A stretch of 5,662 nucleotides of DNA from Candidatus Margulisiibacteriota bacterium (GCA_018817195.1 JAHIUL010000112.1:1-5662), one strand, 5' to 3'. Counted from the first letter of the stretch, positions 1-4,443 are shown. Translations and numbers: made by a program. Notes: generated by a model not told the origin, from the letters alone.

Positions 1-382
1 CGTTGATGGCCAGGGCCCAGGGCGAGCCCAGGGTAATATCAAAAGCCCCGTCTGAAAGCCTGTGAATTTTCTTGGCAGAATAAATACAGCGGAAGGTATC
101 CGCCGACACATTAACCCCTGATTTGCCGGCCAGGCGATTAATCTTGCTGACTTCACTGTCATAATTAAACCGGCTAAACAGGTTATCTAATCTCTTAATC
201 TCATCAACCGCAAAAGTCATCAAGCGGGAATCATCTGCCGGGCCATAAAGCTTGATCGTAATCGGCGTGCCCATAGCATAAAAATCGCGGCTGCTTTGCC
301 TTATAAACTTACTCCTGGCAACGGCCAAAACAGCGACAAGCAATATAATGATTATCCAAAAAACTCGATGTCTTGCTTTCAT
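1..382 (-). CDS. apbE: ApbE-type FAD:protein FMN transferase, 5' part (cut by window edge)
   Basis: The 127 visible residues match the N-terminal part of the ApbE family, which uses FAD to attach FMN covalently to a threonine of target flavoproteins, such as Nqr/Rnf subunits, on the outer face of the membrane. A single hydrophobic segment (residues about 8-22) follows a basic start (MKARHR). Then come the family's DFYAMGTPITIKLYG strand (33-47), an EIKRLDNLFSRFN helix (61-73) with SEVSKIN (76-82), and GAFDITLG (112-119), the nucleotide-binding stretch normally written GAFD-T-GP. No cysteine follows the hydrophobic segment, so it looks membrane-anchored or cleaved rather than a lipoprotein. 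The start is fixed by an in-frame stop two codons upstream (TAA at 388-386). No Shine-Dalgarno sequence precedes it. The C-terminal half, with the metal site, lies outside the window, so an intact enzyme is inferred. The gene is divergent from pyrB. Confidence 0.88.
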   Translation of the reverse strand, partial: MKARHRVFWIIIILLVAVLAVARSKFIRQSSRDFYAMGTPITIKLYGPADDSRLMTFAVDEIKRLDNLFSRFNYDSEVSKINRLAGKSGVNVSADTFRCIYSAKKIHRLSDGAFDITLGSPWALAIN

Positions 383-395
383 AGCTTATATAAAT

Positions 396-424
396 ATGAT
401 ATAATAATTAAAGCAGTTCAGCAA
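396..424 (-). promoter_or_regulatory. Putative sigma70-like promoter for apbE
   Basis: On the minus strand, TTGCTG (424-419) lies 17 bp from TATCAT (401-396). Transcription would begin near 389, giving a leader of only about 7 nt before the ATG at 382. It overlaps the pyrB promoter on the other strand. The -35 is weak (only TTG matches), and AT-rich DNA yields such matches by chance. Confidence 0.35.
397..405 (+). promoter_or_regulatory. Putative extended -10 promoter for pyrB
   Basis: TGATATAAT combines a perfect TATAAT (400-405) with the TG of an extended -10 one base upstream. No good -35 is visible at the usual distance, which extended -10 promoters can tolerate. Transcription would start near 412, leaving a leader of about 17 nt with no Shine-Dalgarno sequence before the pyrB ATG at 429. 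This spacing leaves little room for a PyrR-type attenuator or riboswitch. Confidence 0.5.
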
Positions 425-428
425 TGTT

Positions 429-1373
429 ATGAACAAGGTTAAAAGCCTAAACCAAAAAGATCTCCTCGGCCTCAAAGATCTCTCACTTGAGGAAATTAAA
501 TTAATTCTTAACACCGCCCGCTCCATGAAAGAAGTTGCCGCGCGGCCGATCCCAAAAGTCCCAACGTTGCTGGGCAAACACATCATTACTCTTTTTTACG
601 AGGCCAGCACCCGCACCAGGACATCCTTTAACATGGCCGCCAAGATATTGTCTGCTAATATTACAAACGTGGCCATATCATCAAGCAGCGTTGTTAAAGG
701 AGAAAATTTGATCGACACCGTAAAAAATTTAGAAGTCATGGGCACTGACGCAATTATTATCAGGCATTCAATGGCCGGCGCGCCCCACCTTGCCGCCGCC
801 AACATAAAAGCTTCCGTCATCAACGCCGGCGACGGGTTTAATGAACATCCAACGCAGGGCTTGTTAGACATCTTTACCATGCAGGAAAAGAAGGGCAAAT
901 TAAAAGGCAAAAAAGTCCTGATTGTCGGAGATATTTACCATTCCCGCGTAGCCCGTTCAAATATTTGGGGCTTAACAAAACTCGGGGCAAAAGTTGTTGT
1001 GGTCGGACCACCCACAATGATTCCCAAAGATATTGAGCAGCTGAAGGTTAAAGTGTCATATAATTTAGACCAGGAGATTGAGGACGCTGACTTTATTAAT
1101 ATGCTCAGGATCCAAAAAGAACGGCAGGAAAAAGGTCTTTTCCCGTCAATTGAGGAATACCACCGGCTCTACGGTTTAAATATAGAGCGAATGAAAAAAG
1201 CTAAAAAAGATGTTGTGGTTATGCATCCGGGCCCAATCAACCGCGGCGTTGAAATTACTTCAGAAGTGGCTGACGGCCCATACAACGTAATTCTCGACCA
1301 GGTAACCAATGGCGTGGCTGTCAGGGCTGCGTTATTGTTTCTGTTGCTGGGCGGGAAAAACAATTCAGATTAA
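429..1373 (+). CDS. pyrB: Aspartate carbamoyltransferase, catalytic subunit
   Basis: This 314-residue protein has the normal length for the catalytic chain that joins carbamoyl phosphate and L-aspartate to make carbamoyl-aspartate, the committed step of pyrimidine synthesis in the cytoplasm. Visible signatures are STRTRTSF (60-67, phosphate binding), SSVVKGEN (86-93, with the lysine of the mobile loop), HPTQGLLD (140-147), GDIYHSRVARSN (167-178), LRIQKERQ (226-233) and HPGPINRG (266-273). All key residues I can place are present. The STRTR and LRIQKERQ motifs favour aspartate over ornithine carbamoyltransferase. The start is the first possible one after an in-frame stop (TAA at 405-407) and fits the family N-terminus. 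No Shine-Dalgarno sequence is present. No pyrI regulatory-chain gene or pyrC lies next to it, so it is not in a classic pyr operon here. It converges on the transporter gene with a 3-bp gap and no clear terminator between them. Confidence 0.97.
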   Translation: MNKVKSLNQKDLLGLKDLSLEEIKLILNTARSMKEVAARPIPKVPTLLGKHIITLFYEASTRTRTSFNMAAKILSANITNVAISSSSVVKGENLIDTVKNLEVMGTDAIIIRHSMAGAPHLAAANIKASVINAGDGFNEHPTQGLLDIFTMQEKKGKLKGKKVLIVGDIYHSRVARSNIWGLTKLGAKVVVVGPPTMIPKDIEQLKVKVSYNLDQEIEDADFINMLRIQKERQEKGLFPSIEEYHRLYGLNIERMKKAKKDVVVMHPGPINRGVEITSEVADGPYNVILDQVTNGVAVRAALLFLLLGGKNNSD

Positions 1374-1376
1374 TAT

Positions 1377-2708
1377 CTACTCCACACCCTTTTTGATATG
1401 GACAACTCTAAGCATAGCCTGCATAGCCTTCATTTTTTCCCTGCCAACCAGCGGGTACAAAGAAATAATCAAAAAGGCAATCATCAGGGCGGCTATAGGC
1501 AGGCCGGCAATTAAAATTCTTAAGCCGGCTAAAAATTCTGAAGTTTGGCTATAAACATAAGGGTTATAACCTGTTTTTGAAAAAATAAAGCCAATGCTTA
1601 AGGCCTCCAGTCCAATAGCCAAACGAGTAATAAAGGTGTGGAATCCAAAATACATGCCTTCGCGTCGGGTCTTTGTATGGACCTCATCTGCATCAACCAC
1701 GTCCGATAGAATAACATCGGCCGCTAGAATAAATCCGGCCAAGGTACAACCCAAGAGCGCTGCAACTATTAATGTGTCCTTAAAAGTGCTAACGTAAAAT
1801 AATGGGATGAGGCAAAGAATCATTAAAAGAATGGCTGTCATAAAACAGCGCTTGGCCCCTACCCTCACAGCCAGAGCTTTCCACACATAAAGCATCGGTA
1901 TGGCCGGCAAAAAGGCCATGGCTAATATAGCAGCGGTCTGGGTAGTTTTTACATCCAGAACATACTTGGCAAAGAAAGGCACAGAAGCCAGGATCATGAC
2001 AAAAGTATACTGGACAAATAAATTAGAAACAGCAAAAGTCAAAAATGAACGATTTTTAAAAGTATTAATTATTGAGTCCCATAAAGAAAGCTGTTTTTCC
2101 TGGCTGTATTCAATGTGTTCACGACTTCCCAAAAGCGAAATCAAAAGGGAAGCAATAATTACTATGCCAAATATCATACCCATCTTGCCCCAACCCATGG
2201 CGCCATAGATTAACGGGGGCACTGCCACTCCCAGGGCCAAACCTGTCATGGCAAAAGTTTGACGATAAGCATTAACCTGCGATCTGTCTTTAAGTGAGCT
2301 AAACATTTCCGGATAAAGGGATGACCAGTTAAGCGTGGTCATAGTATACAAGCCATCAAACAAACAGATAATAAACACAAAATATAAAAAAAGAAACGAA
2401 ACATTTGAATACGCGTCAAAAGGCGGGTTCCAAACAAAAAAATAAACCAAGCCAAAAGGAATTGCGCCCAAAGCAATATAGGGGATCCGCCTGCCCCAGC
2501 GCGACCTGGTATGGTCTGAGATAAATCCAACTAAAGGATCGTTTATTGCATTCCAAACACCAAAAATCAACATACCAATTGCCGCCAAATAAGAAGGCAA
2601 TTTAACCACATCAACGTAGAAAAAAAGAATATAAGCTGCAAATGCTTGGGAGGAAAGGGCCATAGCCAAGGCGCCGGAACTATAAGCCAACTTACCAGCT
2701 AGTCTCAT
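1377..2708 (-). CDS. GPH-family (MelB-like) sugar:cation symporter, MFS fold
   Basis: The 443-residue, very hydrophobic protein has about 12 predicted membrane helices and belongs to the glycoside-pentoside-hexuronide:cation symporter family of the inner membrane. The cytoplasmic loop after helix 2 carries NDPLVGFISDHTRSRWGRR (56-74), the family's best-known motif. The loop between helices 10 and 11 has DVVDADEVHTKTRREGMYFG (336-355), the second GPH signature. The substrate cannot be read from the sequence; sugars, glycosides or uronides are usual. By motif alignment, one of the two helix-2 aspartates that bind the coupling cation in MelB is asparagine here (N53), while the other is kept (D57). 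The ATG is fixed by an in-frame stop immediately upstream (TAA at 2711-2709). The nearest GGA-type ribosome site (AGAAAGGA, 2731-2724) is about 14 nt away, longer than ideal. The gene lies 58 bp after the ferredoxin gene on the same strand and may be read through from that operon. Confidence 0.93.
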   Translation of the reverse strand: MRLAGKLAYSSGALAMALSSQAFAAYILFFYVDVVKLPSYLAAIGMLIFGVWNAINDPLVGFISDHTRSRWGRRIPYIALGAIPFGLVYFFVWNPPFDAYSNVSFLFLYFVFIICLFDGLYTMTTLNWSSLYPEMFSSLKDRSQVNAYRQTFAMTGLALGVAVPPLIYGAMGWGKMGMIFGIVIIASLLISLLGSREHIEYSQEKQLSLWDSIINTFKNRSFLTFAVSNLFVQYTFVMILASVPFFAKYVLDVKTTQTAAILAMAFLPAIPMLYVWKALAVRVGAKRCFMTAILLMILCLIPLFYVSTFKDTLIVAALLGCTLAGFILAADVILSDVVDADEVHTKTRREGMYFGFHTFITRLAIGLEALSIGFIFSKTGYNPYVYSQTSEFLAGLRILIAGLPIAALMIAFLIISLYPLVGREKMKAMQAMLRVVHIKKGVE

Positions 2709-2766
2709 TTAAATATACAATGTCCTTTCTCAAGTGGATTTCTCGACAAAAAATAAACTAAGAGCT

Positions 2767-2943
2767 TTAGACATTAATTGCTTCTACTGGACACTGGTCA
2801 GCAACATCTTCAATACTGCAGGTATCACTTTCATGCTTCATAACATCAACTTTGCCTTCTGAGCCCCAGGCAAAAACATCCGGGCACAGCTCAACACAAA
2901 GACCGCAGCCTGTGCATAAAGATTGATCTACCGAGACTTGCAT
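2767..2943 (-). CDS. Small single [4Fe-4S] ferredoxin (58 aa)
   Basis: This short gene encodes a soluble, acidic electron carrier. Cysteines C10, C13 and C16 (CTGCGLC) plus C51 in the QCP motif are the expected four ligands of one [4Fe-4S] cluster. The family sequence LCPDVFAWGSEGKVDV follows the first three. Two further cysteines, C20 and C42, sit where the Thermotoga maritima and Desulfovibrio gigas single-cluster ferredoxins have a disulfide-forming pair. The protein ends CPVEAINV, the usual C-terminal strand. The start is supported by an excellent ribosome site AAGGAGGA (2960-2953), 9 nt upstream. It follows the glutaredoxin gene by 23 bp on the same strand, so co-transcription is likely. 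The electron donor and acceptor are not evident; the neighbours suggest a role in redox balance or formate metabolism, which is inference. Confidence 0.95.
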   Translation of the reverse strand: MQVSVDQSLCTGCGLCVELCPDVFAWGSEGKVDVMKHESDTCSIEDVADQCPVEAINV

Positions 2944-2966
2944 ATAATATTATCCTCCTTCTACTT

Positions 2967-3200
2967 CTAAATCCCTAAAAGCTCTTTAATTTTCGCTTTA
3001 TTAAAGCCAACTATAATTTGACCGCCGATGTCCAAAACAGGCACGCCCATCTGGCCAGATTTATTGACCATTTCCTGGGCAGCGACCTGATTGGCTGACA
3101 CATCAATATCCTCAAATTGAACATTATTTTCTGAGAGGAATTGCTTGACCATTTTGCAGTAAGGACAGGTTGGGGTTGAATAAACTTTTACATCTGCCAT
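2967..3200 (-). CDS. Glutaredoxin-like thiol-disulfide protein, YruB type
   Basis: This 77-residue thioredoxin-fold protein has the redox motif CPYC (12-15) after the first strand (VKVYSTPT), the cis-proline loop MGVPVLDIGG (51-60, P54) and IIVGFNKAKIKELL (62-75). That tail, with KSGQMGVPV, resembles the YruB-type glutaredoxin subfamily found beside rubredoxin or ferredoxin genes in anaerobes. It differs from classical glutathione-dependent glutaredoxins and from NrdH, although NrdH-like function cannot be excluded. It is expected to reduce protein disulfides in the cytoplasm, with the physiological reductant unknown. A very strong ribosome site (AAGGAGG, 3214-3208) lies in the 16-bp gap after the DUF1858 gene, confirming the ATG. 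It is the middle gene of a three-gene small redox protein cluster. Confidence 0.94.
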   Translation of the reverse strand: MADVKVYSTPTCPYCKMVKQFLSENNVQFEDIDVSANQVAAQEMVNKSGQMGVPVLDIGGQIIVGFNKAKIKELLGI

Positions 3201-3216
3201 AATACCCTCCTCCTTC

Positions 3217-3414
3217 TTAAGCCTTGTTTAATTCTTCAAGTAATTCGTCAGCGCTAAAGCCATGGACATCAGCCGCCTGCTCAATGGTTTCTCCCTGCGC
3301 AATCACACAACCCAAACAATGCATGCCTTTGGACATGAGGATCGGCCCAATCTGCGGCTTAATCTTAAGCGCTGCAGCAATGGTCATTTCTTTAGTTAAT
3401 TTCTTGTCAGTCAT
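3217..3414 (-). CDS. DUF1858 domain protein (hybrid-cluster-associated redox disulfide protein)
   Basis: The 65-residue protein fits the DUF1858 family: an N-terminal KLTKEMTIAAALKIKP segment, then PILMSKGMHCLGCVIAQGETIEQAA with a CxxC pair (C33, C36), then a short helical tail HGFSADELLEELNKA. Such proteins are often encoded near hybrid cluster protein genes and are presumed to undergo disulfide chemistry or bind metal; no reaction is established. I chose the ATG at 3414 because AAAGGAG (3427-3421) precedes it by 6 nt. An in-frame upstream ATG at 3462 would add 16 residues (MQKSLGLLKLYLKETD) with no ribosome site and would place the start inside the promoter. This is the first gene of the minus-strand redox operon and is divergent from rex. 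Confidence 0.92.
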   Translation of the reverse strand: MTDKKLTKEMTIAAALKIKPQIGPILMSKGMHCLGCVIAQGETIEQAADVHGFSADELLEELNKA

Positions 3415-3420
3415 GTCGGT

Positions 3421-3427
3421 CTCCTTT
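3421..3427 (-). promoter_or_regulatory. Ribosome-binding site that decides the DUF1858 start
   Basis: AAAGGAG on the minus strand stands 6 nt before the ATG at 3414. It favours the 65-residue protein over the longer in-frame reading that starts at 3462. Confidence 0.85.
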
Positions 3428-3434
3428 AGATACA

Positions 3435-3462
3435 ATTTTAGCAGACCAAGGGATTTTTGCAA
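3435..3462 (-). promoter_or_regulatory. Promoter of the DUF1858-glutaredoxin-ferredoxin operon
   Basis: On the minus strand, TTGCAA (3462-3457) and TAAAAT (3440-3435) are separated by 16 bp. A TG one base before the -10 gives an extended -10 (TGCTAAAAT). Transcription would start near 3428, just upstream of the ribosome site, so the leader is short but keeps its Shine-Dalgarno sequence. The Rex box on this intergenic stretch lies more than 30 bp upstream of the -35, so Rex may not block this promoter directly. Confidence 0.6.
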
Positions 3463-3478
3463 GATAAAGCACTCCCTC

Positions 3479-3507
3479 TTGACAGAATTGACACAATGTG
3501 AAATAAT
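3479..3507 (+). promoter_or_regulatory. Promoter of rex
   Basis: A perfect TTGACA -35 (3479-3484) is followed after 17 bp by AATAAT (3502-3507), a 5-of-6 match to the -10. The predicted transcription start is about 3513-3516, at or next to the rex ATG. The -10 lies inside the Rex box. A second TTGACA occurs at 3488-3493, but its -10 would fall on the start codon, so the first is preferred. Confidence 0.65.
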
Positions 3508-3513
3508 TCACAA
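3496..3513 (+). promoter_or_regulatory. Rex operator (ROP) at the rex promoter
   Basis: ATGTGAAATAATTCACAA matches the Rex box consensus TTGTGAA-N4-TTCACAA at 13 of 14 defined positions, the first base being the exception. It covers the rex -10 and ends 2 bp before the rex ATG. Bound Rex (low NADH) would therefore block its own transcription and release it when NADH rises. That is the known mode in Gram-positive bacteria and inferred here. Confidence 0.9.
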
Positions 3514-3515
3514 AT

Positions 3516-4136
3516 ATGAGAAAAGGTATTCCAGAAAAAACTGTCCAGCGTTTGCTGCTTTATTATCGTTATCTCTTCTTTCTCCTGCAGCAAGGAGCCA
3601 AGAATATCTCGTCAAAAAGCTTGGCTGATCTGCTGGAAATCAAGGACTCGCAGGTCAGGAAAGACCTGTCCTACTTTGGCCAGCTGGGCAAGCGCGGCTC
3701 AGGTTATGATGTGCTGGCCCTGCGCGACAAGATAGCTAATATTTTAGGCATAGACAAAGAAACAAATGTTTGTATTGTCGGCATGGGCAACCTGGGGTCT
3801 GCCCTGGCCGCTTATAAGGGCTTTTTGGCTCTTGGCTTCAGGATAATAGCGGTATTTGATAATTCAAAACAAAAATTCGGCCACAAAATCAAAGGATACC
3901 AATGTTATGATATCAATCAAATATCAAAAATTATTGAAGAAAACGATATTAAAATCGCAATATTAACCGTGCCTGCGGAAGCGGCCCAGGAAACTGCTAT
4001 TAAACTGGAAAAAGCCGGCATCAAAGCCATTTTAAACTTTACCCCGGTTAAATTATCCCTCTCAAAAAGGACCAAAATCAGCAATGTTGACTTGGCACTG
4101 GAATTAAAAACTTTATCCTTCTTTATGGGCAAGTAG
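3516..4136 (+). CDS. rex: Redox-sensing transcriptional repressor Rex
   Basis: The 206-residue protein has the full Rex layout. An N-terminal winged helix starts IPEKTVQRLLLYYRYL (5-20) and contains the nearly invariant SQVRKDLSYFGQLGKRGSGYDV (45-66, DNA recognition). A Rossmann domain follows, with VGMGNLGSAL (88-97) as the NAD(H) glycine loop, VFD (113-115) with the acidic residue that meets the adenosine ribose, TVPAEAAQ (151-158) and ILNFTPV (172-178). The C-terminal helix (LELKTLSFFM) is the segment that swaps between subunits in the dimer. Rex binds its operators when NAD+ is high and leaves them when NADH accumulates. The start is the first possible one after an in-frame TAA at 3504-3506. 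No Shine-Dalgarno sequence is present and the promoter position implies a leaderless message. It is divergent from the small redox protein operon and upstream of a second Rex-box gene. Confidence 0.97.
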   Translation: MRKGIPEKTVQRLLLYYRYLFFLLQQGAKNISSKSLADLLEIKDSQVRKDLSYFGQLGKRGSGYDVLALRDKIANILGIDKETNVCIVGMGNLGSALAAYKGFLALGFRIIAVFDNSKQKFGHKIKGYQCYDINQISKIIEENDIKIAILTVPAEAAQETAIKLEKAGIKAILNFTPVKLSLSKRTKISNVDLALELKTLSFFMGK

Positions 4137-4144
4137 TTTTTCTC

Positions 4145-4298
4145 GCCCTCACCCTGAGTTATCTTCAACCTTTACTTTTCTCGAGCCTCCCTCTCCCAAA
4201 GGGAGAGGGATAACTTTTTCTGAATCGATAACTTTCCCCCTCTCCCACTCGTCCCGAGCCTGTCGAGGGACTGGGAGAGGGGGCCAGGGGGTGAGGGC
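4145..4298. repeat. Nested palindromic intergenic repeat, about 154 bp
   Basis: The outer arms GCCCTCACCC (4145-4154) and GGGTGAGGGC (4289-4298) are exact inverted copies. Inside are a perfect hairpin of 10 bp with an AAA loop (4188-4210, TCCCTCTCCC paired with GGGAGAGGGA) and a second hairpin with a 12-bp perfect stem (CCCCCTCTCCCA 4236-4247 with its complement at 4272-4283). The second is extended inward by GTCCC/GGGAC (4251-4255, 4267-4271). GATAACTTT is repeated directly at 4209-4217 and 4227-4235, and its inverse core GTTATC occurs at 4158-4163. CCCTCTCCC/GGGAGAGGG elements of this look are widespread interspersed repeats in bacterial genomes. No ORF or transposase is associated. It could be a non-autonomous mobile element or a structured RNA at the rex 3' end; neither can be decided from one copy. 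Confidence 0.85.
4188..4219 (+). terminator. Possible rex transcription terminator within the repeat
   Basis: A perfect 10-bp GC-rich stem with a 3-nt loop (4188-4210) is followed, after four bases, by TTTTT (4215-4219), about 50 bp beyond the rex stop. The gap between stem and T-run is longer than in a classical intrinsic terminator, and the hairpin belongs to a repeat, so termination may be incidental. Confidence 0.4.
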
Positions 4299-4310
4299 AC
4301 TGATATACCC

Positions 4311-4339
4311 TTGACAACCCCTCTACTTTCCTGTAAGAT
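4311..4339 (+). promoter_or_regulatory. Promoter of the FNT transporter-mobA unit
   Basis: A perfect TTGACA (4311-4316) is followed after 17 bp by TAAGAT (4334-4339), a 4-of-6 match to the -10 preceded by TG. The predicted start is near 4346, so the Rex box just downstream would cover the first transcribed bases. The leader to the ATG would be about 98 nt. Confidence 0.6.
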
Positions 4340-4345
4340 TACATC

Positions 4346-4363
4346 TTGTGATTTGATTCACAA
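4346..4363 (+). promoter_or_regulatory. Rex operator (ROP) upstream of the FNT transporter gene
   Basis: TTGTGATTTGATTCACAA matches TTGTGAA-N4-TTCACAA at 13 of 14 defined positions; only the seventh base differs. It begins just downstream of the predicted -10 and would overlap the transcription start, a position where bound Rex blocks initiation. With the box at rex itself, it makes the FNT-mobA unit a predicted member of the Rex regulon, switched on at high NADH. Confidence 0.9.
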
Positions 4364-4382
4364 ATTTCTTTTACAAGGGGGT

Positions 4383-4417
4383 GCGAATTACAAGAAACGC
4401 GTTTCGTTCTTGTTCGC
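4383..4417 (+). other. Leader hairpin with downstream U-rich stretch, before the FNT gene
   Basis: GCGAA (4383-4387) pairs with TTCGC (4413-4417), and CAAGAA (4391-4396) with TTCTTG (4407-4412). That gives an 11-bp stem with a 3-nt bulge and a 10-nt loop. The centre also contains a 12-bp perfect palindrome, GAAACGCGTTTC (4394-4405), which could instead be a protein-binding site. A T-rich run (TATATTTATTTTT, 4419-4431) follows and ends at the ribosome site. It could be an attenuator, a stability element or an operator. Confidence 0.45.
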
Positions 4418-4431
4418 TTATATTTATTTTT

Positions 4432-4438
4432 AAGGAGG
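4432..4438 (+). promoter_or_regulatory. Ribosome-binding site that decides the FNT gene start
   Basis: AAGGAGG stands 5 nt before the ATG at 4444. It favours this start over an in-frame GTG at 4381, whose extra 21 residues would be encoded by the leader hairpin and do not resemble the family. Confidence 0.88.
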
Positions 4439-4443
4439 ACCCC

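Noticed and set aside
1366..1390. Bidirectional terminator between pyrB and the transporter gene
   Set aside because: Only 3 bp separate the stop codons and no inverted repeat with T-run was found there.
1594..2208. Plus-strand open frames inside the transporter gene
   Set aside because: They are antisense to a well-supported membrane protein, with no ribosome sites or recognizable motifs.
2720..2772. Possible terminator or separate promoter between the ferredoxin and transporter genes
   Set aside because: Minus-strand CTAA/TTAG around AGCTC gives only a 4-bp stem before a T-rich run, and no convincing -35/-10 pair is present; too weak to call.
3415..3462. Longer start for the DUF1858 protein (ATG at 3462, 16 extra residues)
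   Set aside because: It has no ribosome site and lies over the predicted promoter, whereas the ATG at 3414 has AAAGGAG at 6 nt and fits the family N-terminus.
3488..3517. Second rex promoter using the TTGACA at 3488-3493
   Set aside because: At 17-18 bp spacing its -10 would sit on the rex start codon and transcription would begin inside the gene.
3224..3628. Plus-strand open frame of 134 codons across the rex promoter
   Set aside because: It lies antisense to the DUF1858 gene and out of frame with rex, covers the divergent promoters and has no family resemblance; it is a shadow.
4145..4298. CRISPR array
   Set aside because: The repeats are inverted and nested rather than regularly spaced direct repeats with unique spacers, and no cas gene is near.
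4381..4443. Longer start for the FNT protein (GTG at 4381)
   Set aside because: The extra 21 residues come from the leader hairpin and T-rich run and do not look like the family; the ATG at 4444 has a clear AAGGAGG.
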